From the NCBI GenBank assembly GCA_020028375.1, contig JAHZNX010000027.1, positions 1 to 16,044 of the forward strand: 16,044 bases of DNA. The letters run 5' to 3'. This stretch comes from Betaproteobacteria bacterium. Lineage in GTDB: Bacteria > Pseudomonadota > Gammaproteobacteria > Burkholderiales > SG8-41. Shown piece by piece: positions 6,339 through 12,778 of the stretch; the first letter of the stretch is position 1; every line of letters begins with the position of its first letter. Under the pieces are notes generated by a model, which saw only the letters and a list, made by a program, of their open reading frames with translations, made no database searches and was not told the origin of the DNA. The position numbers were made by a program, and so were the translations under genes.

Positions 6339-6424
6339 TCCAGTTTCCAGTTGCAAGTTCCGAGTTTCCAGTTGCCACCTGGCCGCCTTAACTCGAAACT
6401 GGAAACTCGCAACTCGAAACTCAT
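6339..6424. repeat. Inverted heptamer-array element A (word AACTNNN)
   Basis: Left arm: five contiguous 7-mers of form NNNAGTT (6339-6373: TCCAGTT, TCCAGTT, GCAAGTT, CCGAGTT, TCCAGTT). Core: 16 bases (6374-6389). Right arm: five contiguous 7-mers AACTNNN (6390-6424: CGA, GGA, CGC, CGA, CAT as variable parts). A 13-bp perfect inverted repeat, 6361-6373 against 6397-6409, allows a hairpin. The last heptamer contains the purA stop codon. The element lies just after the CCA end of the tRNA, so it may act as a 3' structure for both convergent transcripts. There is no T-tract. Confidence 0.85.
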
Positions 6425-7722
6425 TTAAACGGGTGGCGCAGCACAATGGTCTGGGCGCGCTCGGGTCCGGTGGAGATGACGTCGATCGGCACGCCGAGGA
6501 TGCGCTCGATGCGCTTGAGATAGTTCCGCGCCGCCTTCGGGAGCTCCCCGAAACGCGTGAGCCCGACGGTGCTCTCCTTCCAGCCCGGCAGTTCCTCGTA
6601 GATCGGCGCGCAGCCCTCCAGCGCGTCGGCGCCCGTCGGAAGGATGTCGCTGCGCCGGCCGTTCTTCCGGTAGGCGACCGCGAGGCGGATCGTCTCCAGG
6701 CCGTCGAGCACATCGAGCTTGGTGACGCCGAGACCGGTTATCCCGTTCAGCTGCACCGAGCGCTTGAGCGCGGCCGCATCGAACCAGCCGCAGCGGCGCG
6801 GCCGCCCGGTCGTGGCACCGAACTCGTTGCCGCGGCTCGCGAGCCGTTGTCCGATCTCGTCGATCAGCTCGGTGGGGAACGGCCCCGAGCCGACGCGTGT
6901 GGCATAGGCCTTGGTGACGCCGAGCACGTAGCTAAGCTGCCGCGGACCGATGCCCGCGCCCGCCGCCGCCGCGCCGGCCACGCAGTTGCTCGAGGTCACG
7001 TACGGATACGTGCCGTGGTCGATGTCGAGCAGCGTCCCCTGCGCGCCTTCGAACAGCAGGTTCTCGCCCGCCGCCTGCGCAGCGTGGAGCAGCCTCGGCA
7101 CGTCGGCGACCATCGGCTTGATTTCGGCCGCCGCCTTCAGGGAGTCGTCGTACGTCTTCTGGTAGTCCACCGGCCTCGCCCGGAGGTAGTTGACCAGGAC
7201 GAAATTGTGGAAATCGAGCAGCTCCTTCAGCTTTCTGGCGAAGCGCTCCGGGTGGAACAGGTCCTGCAGGCGGATCGCCCGGCGCGCGACCTTGTCTTCG
7301 TACGCCGGCCCGATGCCGCGTCCGGTGGTGCCAAGCTTGAAATCGCCCTTGGCGTTCTCGCGCGCGAGGTCGAGCGCCTGGTGGTGCGGAAGTATCAAAG
7401 GACAGGCCTCGCTGATCTTCAGCCGCTTGCGCACTTTCACACCCGCCGCTTCCAGCATCGCGATTTCCTCGACCAGCGCCTGGGGCGAAACCACGACGCC
7501 GTTGCCGATGTAGCAGGCGACCTTTGCGCGCAGAATTCCGGAAGGAATCAGGTGTAGCACCGTCTTGCGGCCGCCGATCACCAGCGTGTGCCCGGCGTTG
7601 TGCCCGCCCTGGAAGCGCACCACGCCCTGGGCGTGGTCGGTGAGCCAGTCGACGATCTTGCCCTTGCCTTCGTCGCCCCATTGGGCGCCGATGACGACGA
7701 CGTTGCGCACGGTCCGTTTCAT
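6421..7722 (-). CDS. purA: Adenylosuccinate synthetase
   Basis: Joins IMP and aspartate with GTP hydrolysis to form adenylosuccinate, the first committed step of AMP synthesis; cytosolic homodimer. At 433 residues it is full length. The N-terminal GTP-binding loop IGAQWGDEGKGK (11-22) includes catalytic Asp17, and GGHNAGHT (39-46) includes catalytic His45. The IMP-binding TTGRGIGPAYEDK, FEGAQGTLLDIDHGTYPYVTS, and late TKLDVLDG and STGPERAQTI segments are all present. The ATG at 7722 overlaps the hisZ stop as ATGA, so translation is probably coupled. hisZ-purA adjacency is a common betaproteobacterial arrangement. The stop codon falls within a heptamer repeat. Confidence 0.97.
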   Translation of the reverse strand: MKRTVRNVVVIGAQWGDEGKGKIVDWLTDHAQGVVRFQGGHNAGHTLVIGGRKTVLHLIPSGILRAKVACYIGNGVVVSPQALVEEIAMLEAAGVKVRKRLKISEACPLILPHHQALDLARENAKGDFKLGTTGRGIGPAYEDKVARRAIRLQDLFHPERFARKLKELLDFHNFVLVNYLRARPVDYQKTYDDSLKAAAEIKPMVADVPRLLHAAQAAGENLLFEGAQGTLLDIDHGTYPYVTSSNCVAGAAAAGAGIGPRQLSYVLGVTKAYATRVGSGPFPTELIDEIGQRLASRGNEFGATTGRPRRCGWFDAAALKRSVQLNGITGLGVTKLDVLDGLETIRLAVAYRKNGRRSDILPTGADALEGCAPIYEELPGWKESTVGLTRFGELPKAARNYLKRIERILGVPIDVISTGPERAQTIVLRHPFK

Positions 7723-8717
7723 CGCGTCTTGCCCTTGCCGCCCGGCTTGCGCTGCCGCTGCGGTCCCGCGCCCGCCCCGGCGAGACTGCGCAGATTGATC
7801 GAGAAGCCCGTGGCGGGCCTCAGCCGCCCGAACGCCCTGCCGACTTCGTCGTAGCGTCCCCCGCGCGCGATCGCCCCGGTCACGCCTTCGCAATAGGCGT
7901 CGAACACCACCCCCGAGTGATAGTGATAGCCGCGCAGTTCGGCGAGATCGATGCTCACCGGGACCGGGCACGCTTTTGCAAGCGCGCGCAGCGTCGCGAG
8001 GGCGCGGGTCAGCTCGGGAATTCGCGGCAGCTTTTTCTCGGCGAGCGCCAGCACCTCCGGGCCGCCATACAGCTCCGGCAGCAGCGCGAGCGCCGACCTC
8101 GTCTTCGCGTCGAGGGAGCGCGCAAGCCGTTTGAGCGCGGAGGCGTCCTTCTTCTGGAGCGCCTCGAACAGCTCGCCTTCGAGCGCCGCGCCGACCCCGG
8201 CCGCATGGACGAGGGAGCGGAACACCGCGACGTGACCGAGATCCATGCGCGCGCCGCGCACCTCCGCGGCCGCCAGCGCGCGGGTGAGCAGCGCCTGGAT
8301 CTCGAGATCCCCCGCGATGCCGGCCTGGCCGTAGATCTCCGCGCCGATCTGGATCAGCTCGCGCGTCGCGCCCGGGCTCGCCGGCAATGCGTGCAGGACG
8401 CTCCCGCAATAGCACAGCCGCGTCACGCCCTTGCGGTTGAGCAGGTGCGCGTCGATCCTCGCGACCTGCGGCGTGATGTCGGCGCGCAGGCCCATCATGC
8501 GCCCCGAGAGCTGGTCGACCAGCTTGAAAGTCCGCAGGTCGAGGTCGTGGCCGGTGCCGGTGAGCAGCGATTCGACGTATTCCAGCAGCGGCGGCATGAC
8601 CAGCTCGTAGCCCTGCGCGCGGAAGAGATCGAGGAGGTCGCGGCGCAGCCGCTCCAGCCGCGCGGCTTCGAGCGGGAGGACGTCCTCGATGTATTCGGGC
8701 AGTACCCAGGTACGCAT
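7719..8717 (-). CDS. hisZ: ATP phosphoribosyltransferase regulatory subunit HisZ, short C-terminus
   Basis: A histidyl-tRNA-synthetase-like protein without tRNA charging activity; it assembles with short-form HisG to make and regulate ATP phosphoribosyltransferase, the first step of histidine synthesis. The catalytic-fold part is intact: MRTWVLPEYIEDVLPLEA, YELVMPPLLEYVESLLTGTG (38-57), LRADITPQVARIDAH (77-91), REPIQIGAE-type RELIQIGAEIYG (119-130), RGYHYHSGVVFDAY and ARGGRYDEVGRAFG. After PATGFSINLRSL it ends in a Gly/Lys/Arg tail at residue 332. Betaproteobacterial HisZ is usually about 380-390, so a final segment of about 50-60 residues is missing. The ATG has no clear Shine-Dalgarno and lies 4 bases from heptamer element B. 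hisG is not in this window. Confidence 0.92.
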   Translation of the reverse strand: MRTWVLPEYIEDVLPLEAARLERLRRDLLDLFRAQGYELVMPPLLEYVESLLTGTGHDLDLRTFKLVDQLSGRMMGLRADITPQVARIDAHLLNRKGVTRLCYCGSVLHALPASPGATRELIQIGAEIYGQAGIAGDLEIQALLTRALAAAEVRGARMDLGHVAVFRSLVHAAGVGAALEGELFEALQKKDASALKRLARSLDAKTRSALALLPELYGGPEVLALAEKKLPRIPELTRALATLRALAKACPVPVSIDLAELRGYHYHSGVVFDAYCEGVTGAIARGGRYDEVGRAFGRLRPATGFSINLRSLAGAGAGPQRQRKPGGKGKTR

Positions 8718-8720
8718 GAC

Positions 8721-8813
8721 AGGATTGAGGATCTAGGATTGAGGATCGACGGCAATTATAGAGAAGATCGAGTCGGCGACTAACTGCTTGCTCAATCCTC
8801 GATCCTCGATACT
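8721..8813. repeat. Inverted heptamer-array element B (word AGGATYG)
   Basis: Left arm: four contiguous 7-mers, AGGATTG, AGGATCT, AGGATTG, AGGATCG (8721-8748). Core: 44 bases (8749-8792). Right arm: the complementary words CAATCCT, CGATCCT, CGATACT (8793-8813). The arms can pair. The element fills the gap between the DUF2065 gene and hisZ, starting 4 bases upstream of the hisZ ATG and ending 6 bases from the DUF2065 stop. The core contains an A/T-rich patch (CAATTATAG). Confidence 0.85.
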
Positions 8814-8818
8814 GATGT

Positions 8819-9007
8819 TCAGTGGCGGACGAGGTAGAGCACCAGGAGACCCGCCAGCATCGAGGTGAGACCGATAAAGCGGATCTGGCCGTCGCTCATC
8901 TCGGTCAGGCGCCGGAAGGTGTCGCGCCACAAGCCGGGCAGCAGGAACGGCAGCACGCCCTCGATGATGAGCATCAGCGCGAGCGCGGTGAGCAGGATGT
9001 TTCCCAT
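8819..9007 (-). CDS. DUF2065 (YjeT-like) small inner-membrane protein
   Basis: A 62-residue protein with two hydrophobic helices, about residues 3-25 (LLTALALMLIIEGVLPFLLP) and 43-60 (IRFIGLTSMLAGLLVLYLV). They are joined by a charged loop containing LWRDTFRRLTEMSDGQIR. This two-helix pattern with the central RDTFRxLxEMxDxQIRxxG motif is the DUF2065/YjeT family, commonly found next to hflC and hisZ in betaproteobacteria. The function is unknown; co-location suggests a link to the HflKC-FtsH membrane complex (inference). The ATG at 9007 has only a weak A-rich upstream stretch. Repeats flank it on both sides. Confidence 0.88.
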   Translation of the reverse strand: MGNILLTALALMLIIEGVLPFLLPGLWRDTFRRLTEMSDGQIRFIGLTSMLAGLLVLYLVRH

Positions 9008-9060
9008 CGATCATTCTTTTGCGGAAATGGCCGGCGAGCCGTTTCCGCACCTTATTTTTC

Positions 9061-9176
9061 CCCTCTCCCTCCCTCATCCCATGCCCTTCTCCCAAGGGGA
9101 GAAGGGAATCTCGAGCCTCCCCTCTCCACTCGGGAGAGGGGCGGGGGTGAGGGACTGGAGGGGGAAGGGGTGAGGG
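9061..9176. repeat. REP-like hairpin cluster downstream of hflC
   Basis: Two strong hairpins lie in tandem: a 10-bp stem 9084-9093 against 9097-9106 (CCCTTCTCCC and its complement), and a 9-bp stem CCCCTCTCC (9119-9127) against GGAGAGGGG (9133-9141). Outer C-rich bases 9061-9080 (with CCCTCATCCC) partly complement G-rich bases 9145-9176 (with GGGTGAGGGA). The whole block may fold as one branched structure. It fills the hflC-DUF2065 gap and resembles dispersed REP/BIME-type elements. There is no coding sense in it. Confidence 0.8.
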
Positions 9177-9188
9177 GCTCCGGCGTCC

Positions 9189-10067
9189 CTACTTGCCCTG
9201 CCTGCCGCTCGACCTGAGGTACTTGAAGAATTCGGAATTCGGCTCGAGCACCAGCACGTCGCTCCGGTCCCGGAAGCTCGCGCGATACGCCTCGAGGCTT
9301 CGATAAAACGCGTAGAACTCCGGGTTCTGCTCGTAGGCGCGCGCATAGATCGCGGTCGCCCTGGCATCGCCCTCGCCCTTGATGCGCTGCGCTTCGCGGT
9401 AAGCCTGCGCCACGATCACCTCGCGCTGCTTGTCGGCTTCCGCGCGGATCCGCTCCGACTCGGCGGCGCCCGTGGACCGCAGCTCGTTTGCCACCCGCTT
9501 GCGCTCGGCCTCCATGCGGCGGTAGACGTCGACGCTCACCTCCTGCGGCAGGTCCACACGCTTCAGTCTGACGTCGATTACCTCCACCCCGATCTTGGTG
9601 GCGTCCTCGTTCGCCTTCTCGCGCATGAGATCCATGATCTTGTCGCGCTCGCCGGATACCACCTCGTGCACGGTACGATTGCCGAACTCCGCGCGCAGCC
9701 CGTCATTGATGGTCTGCAGCAGGCGCGTCTGCGCAAGTCCCTCGTTGCCCCCGACGCTCACGTAGTACTGCCGGACGTCGGTGATGCGCCACTTCACGAA
9801 AAGGTCCACCAGGACGTTCTTCTTCTCCGAGGTGAGGAAGCGCTCGGGCTCGGCGGTGTCGATGGTGAGGATGCGCACGTCGAAATAGCGCACGTTGTCG
9901 AGCAGCGGGATCTTGAAATAGAGCCCCGGCGTCGTCTTGATCTCCACCACCTCGCCCAGCCGGAACACGATGGCGTTCTGGCGCTGATCCACGACGAACA
10001 GGCTCAACGCGCCGATGATCAGCGCCACCAGCGCGCCCACGAGAATCGCACCGACGCGGTTTCTCAT
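9189..10067 (-). CDS. hflC: HflC, FtsH protease modulator (SPFH/band 7 protein)
   Basis: Forms with HflK a large membrane-anchored periplasmic cage around the FtsH protease that modulates degradation of membrane substrates. The 292-residue protein has one N-terminal membrane segment (about 7-27, GAILVGALVALIIGALSLFVV). The SPFH domain follows (QNAIVFRLGEVVEIKTTPGLYFKIPLLDNVRYFDVR), then a long charged helix (VYRRMEAERKRVANELRSTGAAESERIRAEADKQRE). The end is PNSEFFKYLRSS, the standard C-terminus. The ATG at 10067 overlaps the hflK stop by one base (TGATG), typical of this pair. The stop is followed by the REP-like cluster. Confidence 0.96.
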   Translation of the reverse strand: MRNRVGAILVGALVALIIGALSLFVVDQRQNAIVFRLGEVVEIKTTPGLYFKIPLLDNVRYFDVRILTIDTAEPERFLTSEKKNVLVDLFVKWRITDVRQYYVSVGGNEGLAQTRLLQTINDGLRAEFGNRTVHEVVSGERDKIMDLMREKANEDATKIGVEVIDVRLKRVDLPQEVSVDVYRRMEAERKRVANELRSTGAAESERIRAEADKQREVIVAQAYREAQRIKGEGDARATAIYARAYEQNPEFYAFYRSLEAYRASFRDRSDVLVLEPNSEFFKYLRSSGRQGK

Positions 10068-11236
10068 CAGCGCGCCTCCCGCTCGCGCGACCGGAAGGCC
10101 TCGCGCGAGCGCGTGGTGGACGGCTCCTGGGCGGGCGGCGCGTCCGCGGGCTTTGCCCCGCTCGCGCCCGGCCCGGTGCCGGTCATCTGCATGATCTTGT
10201 CGAGCGGAAGGTAAATCAAATTGTTGCCGCCCTTCTGGTCGATCAGCACCTTGGAGGTGTTGCTCATGATCTGCTGCATCGTCTCGATGTAGAGTCGGTC
10301 GCGGGTGACTTGCGGCGCCTTGTTGTACTCGACCACGACCTGGCGGAAGCGCGAGGCGTCGCCCTCCGCCTGCTCGATCACGCGCTGGCGGTAGCCTTCC
10401 GCTTCCTGCGTGAGGCGCGCCGCCATGCCCTTCGCCTTCGGCACCACGTCGTTGGCATAGGCCTGGCCTTCGTTCTTCTGCCGCTCGCGGTCCTGCCCGG
10501 CCTTGACCGCGTCGTCGAACGCGGCCTGCACCTGCTCGGGCGGCTGCGCGTTCTGCATCGTCACGTTGCTGATGTTGATGCCGGTGCCGTAGCGGTCGAG
10601 GATCTCCTGCGTCAGCTTGCGCGCGCGAGCCGCGACCTCCGCCCGGCCCTCGAAGATCACAAAATCCATGCTGCTCTTGCCGACGATCTCGCGGATTGCG
10701 GTCTCCGCAGCCTGCAGTACCGCCTCGTCGGGCGTGCGGTTGTTGAACAGATAATCGGTCGGGCTTTTCAGTATGTACTGCACCGCGAACTGGACGTCGA
10801 CGATGTTCTCGTCGTCGGTCAGCATCAGCGATTCCTTCAACACCTTGCTCTTGACGTTGTTGCGGTAGCCCACCTCCACGCTGCGCACGCCCGCGACGTT
10901 CACCACCTCCGCCGACTCGATCGGGTACGGCAGGTGCCAGCGCGGGCCCGGCATCGTGGTCTCGACGAGCTTTCCGAAGCGCAGCACGATGCCGCGCTGG
11001 CCTTCGTTGACGATGTAGAAACCGCTCGCCAACCATACCAGGAAGACCAGCCCGATGAGAAGGCCGGCGCCGCCGCCGAATTTCCTGACGCCCGGCCCCT
11101 GCGGCCCCTCGCCGCTGCCGCCCCCGCGGCGCCCGAACAGCGCGTTAAGCTTGCGATTGAACTCGCGCCAGATCTCGTCGAGATCAGGCGGGCCCTGGCC
11201 GGGTCGGCGCCCCCACTGCGGGTCATTGAGCGACAT
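10067..11236 (-). CDS. hflK: HflK, FtsH protease modulator (SPFH/band 7 protein)
   Basis: Partner of HflC in the FtsH-HflKC complex. From the ATG at 11236 it has 389 residues and begins MSLNDPQWGRRPGQGPPDLDE, the usual betaproteobacterial HflK N-terminus. A glycine-rich cytoplasmic stretch (34-58) leads to a membrane helix at about 56-75. The SPFH domain (IVNEGQRGIVLRFGKLVETT, GPRWHLPYPIESAEVV) and a long helix (NEGQAYANDVVPKAKGMAARL) follow. The C-terminal tail is Pro/Arg-rich. An in-frame ATG at 11305 would add 23 residues; the shorter form matches the family. No strong Shine-Dalgarno is visible. It lies 86 bases after hflX. Confidence 0.95.
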   Translation of the reverse strand: MSLNDPQWGRRPGQGPPDLDEIWREFNRKLNALFGRRGGGSGEGPQGPGVRKFGGGAGLLIGLVFLVWLASGFYIVNEGQRGIVLRFGKLVETTMPGPRWHLPYPIESAEVVNVAGVRSVEVGYRNNVKSKVLKESLMLTDDENIVDVQFAVQYILKSPTDYLFNNRTPDEAVLQAAETAIREIVGKSSMDFVIFEGRAEVAARARKLTQEILDRYGTGINISNVTMQNAQPPEQVQAAFDDAVKAGQDRERQKNEGQAYANDVVPKAKGMAARLTQEAEGYRQRVIEQAEGDASRFRQVVVEYNKAPQVTRDRLYIETMQQIMSNTSKVLIDQKGGNNLIYLPLDKIMQMTGTGPGASGAKPADAPPAQEPSTTRSREAFRSREREAR

Positions 11237-11322
11237 GAGAACGCCGAGCAGCTTGAGCGAGCGGTCCCGTACAATGTCGCGGCAGGTCCTGAAGTAAGCC
11301 AGCATGGAAGTCCGAATGGTTC

Positions 11323-12450
11323 TTATGCCGCGGCGGTGCTGTCGAACTCGGCGGGCGCCGGCGCCGCACCGGCGTATTCCTCGAGCGCAAGGCGGATGAA
11401 ATCAGTCCCTTCGCCCGACTGCGCACTCGCCCAAACGCGCGAAATCTTACCATATCCGTCGCGCTCGATCCGCGCGGGAAGCCGCGTGCGATCGATCTTG
11501 TTCATCACCCGGACCTGCGGGATCGCGTGCGCGCCGATCTCGGCGAGGACCAGGTCGACGGCCGCGATCTGCGCGTCGCGGTCCTCGGTGCTCGCGTCCA
11601 CGACGTGCAGCAGCAGATCGGCATGCACCGTCTCCTCGAGCGTCGCGCGAAACGCCGCCACCAGCGTGTGCGGGAGCCGCCGGATGAAGCCGACGGTGTC
11701 CGAGAGCACGACGCGCGAGCCGTTGCCGGTGTGCACGCGCCGCGTGGTGGTGTCGAGCGTCGCGAACAGCTGGCCGGCGGCGTAGACCCCGGCGCGCGTC
11801 AAGCGGTTGAACAGCGTCGACTTGCCGGCGTTGGTGTAGCCGACGATCGAGGCCGTGTAGAGGTGGCTGCGGCCGCGCGAGCGGCGCTGGATCTCGCGCT
11901 GCGCCCGCACCTTCTCGAGCTTGTCCTTGAGGACCTTCACCCGCTTGCCGATCAGCCGGCGGTCGGTCTCGAGCTGGGTCTCGCCGGGTCCGCGCAGCCC
12001 GATGCCGCCCTTCTGGCGCTCGAGGTGGGTCCAGCCGCGCACCAGCCGGGTCGACAGGTGCTCGAGCTGGGCCAGCTCGACCTGGAGCTTGCCCTCGTGG
12101 GTGCGCGCCCGCTGCGCGAAGATGTCGAGGATGAGGCTCACGCGATCGACGACCCGGCAATCGAGCTCGCGCTCGAGATTGCGCTCCTGGGCCGGCGAGA
12201 GCTCGTGGTTGAAGATGGCAAGGCGCGAGCCGGTGGCGGCCAGCGTCCGCGCCACCTCCTCCACCTTGCCCTTGCCGGCGAACAGCGCGGGATCGGGCCG
12301 CGCGCGCCGGCCACCGACGAGCGCGCGGGCGGTTACGCCAGCGCTTGCCGCGAGCTCGCTGATTTCCTGCACGCCTTCCGCGTAGCCGGCCTCGCCGAAG
12401 TCGAGGCTGACCAGCACCGCCTCGATGCCGCTCCCGGGGCGGTCAAACAT
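11323..12450 (-). CDS. hflX: Ribosome-splitting GTPase HflX
   Basis: GTPase that binds the 50S subunit and splits stalled 70S ribosomes under stress. The 375-residue protein starts MFDRPGSGIEAVLVSLDFGE. The N-terminal HflX domain includes NHELSPAQERNLERELDCRV (81-100). The conserved linker is GGIGLRGPGETQLETDRR (148-165). The G domain has G1 GYTNAGKS (204-211), G3 DTVGF (251-255), and G4 NKID. The tail after the G domain is Ala/Pro-rich. An alternative GTG at 12462 adds four residues; the ATG at 12450 matches relatives. It follows hfq by 18 bases, the classic hfq-hflX-hflK-hflC order, and is presumably co-transcribed with them. Confidence 0.96.
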   Translation of the reverse strand: MFDRPGSGIEAVLVSLDFGEAGYAEGVQEISELAASAGVTARALVGGRRARPDPALFAGKGKVEEVARTLAATGSRLAIFNHELSPAQERNLERELDCRVVDRVSLILDIFAQRARTHEGKLQVELAQLEHLSTRLVRGWTHLERQKGGIGLRGPGETQLETDRRLIGKRVKVLKDKLEKVRAQREIQRRSRGRSHLYTASIVGYTNAGKSTLFNRLTRAGVYAAGQLFATLDTTTRRVHTGNGSRVVLSDTVGFIRRLPHTLVAAFRATLEETVHADLLLHVVDASTEDRDAQIAAVDLVLAEIGAHAIPQVRVMNKIDRTRLPARIERDGYGKISRVWASAQSGEGTDFIRLALEEYAGAAPAPAEFDSTAAA

Positions 12451-12468
12451 CAGCTTGAGCACGCCGCA

Positions 12469-12708
12469 TCAGCCGTCGGAACCCGGGTCCAGCTGAAGGT
12501 TGACGGCCCGCGCGGGAACCACGGTCGAGATCGCGTGCTTGTAGACCATCTGGGTGACCGTGTTCTTGAGCAGGACCACGTACTGGTCGAAGGAATCGAT
12601 CTGCCCCTGGAGCTTGATGCCGTTCACCAGGTAGATCGAGACCGGTATGTGCTCCTTGCGGAGGGTATTGAGAAACGGGTCTTGTAGCAGCTGCCCCTTG
12701 TTGCTCAT
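12469..12708 (-). CDS. hfq: RNA chaperone Hfq
   Basis: Hexameric Sm-like protein that pairs small RNAs with target mRNAs. The 79-residue protein has Sm1 (PVSIYLVNGIKLQGQIDSFD, about 22-41) and Sm2 with the signature YKHAIS (56-61) followed by TVVPARAV. Gln8 on the proximal face is present in GQLLQDPFL. The C-terminal tail is short (NLQLDPGSDG), as usual in betaproteobacteria. The ATG is preceded by a GAGG Shine-Dalgarno (about 12716-12719). The 70-base gap to der is A/T-richer than its surroundings, but I could not pick out a convincing promoter. Confidence 0.98.
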   Translation of the reverse strand: MSNKGQLLQDPFLNTLRKEHIPVSIYLVNGIKLQGQIDSFDQYVVLLKNTVTQMVYKHAISTVVPARAVNLQLDPGSDG

Positions 12709-12778
12709 GACTTGCCTCGTGATTATGGTGTTTTTGAGCGCTGTACTTTACTCGCTTTTCCGCCGCTGCGCCATGCAG

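Noticed and set aside
6208..6378. N-terminal extension of the rnr frame with a GIRTPTPLLAPGPEP peptide
   Set aside because: This is the antisense translation of tRNA-Leu, a familiar false extension. The conserved RNase R N-terminus begins after it.
6339..6424. CRISPR-like array
   Set aside because: Units are 7 bases, contiguous, degenerate and inverted around a core; there are no spacers, long direct repeats or cas genes.
4303..7557. 1084-codon plus-strand open frame
   Set aside because: Antisense shadow of rnr and purA, crossing the tRNA gene and a heptamer element; no recognisable domains.
12709..12778. Separate hfq promoter in the der-hfq gap
   Set aside because: An A/T-richer patch with a CATAAT is present, but no acceptable -35 box at 16-18 bases was found; not strong enough to list.
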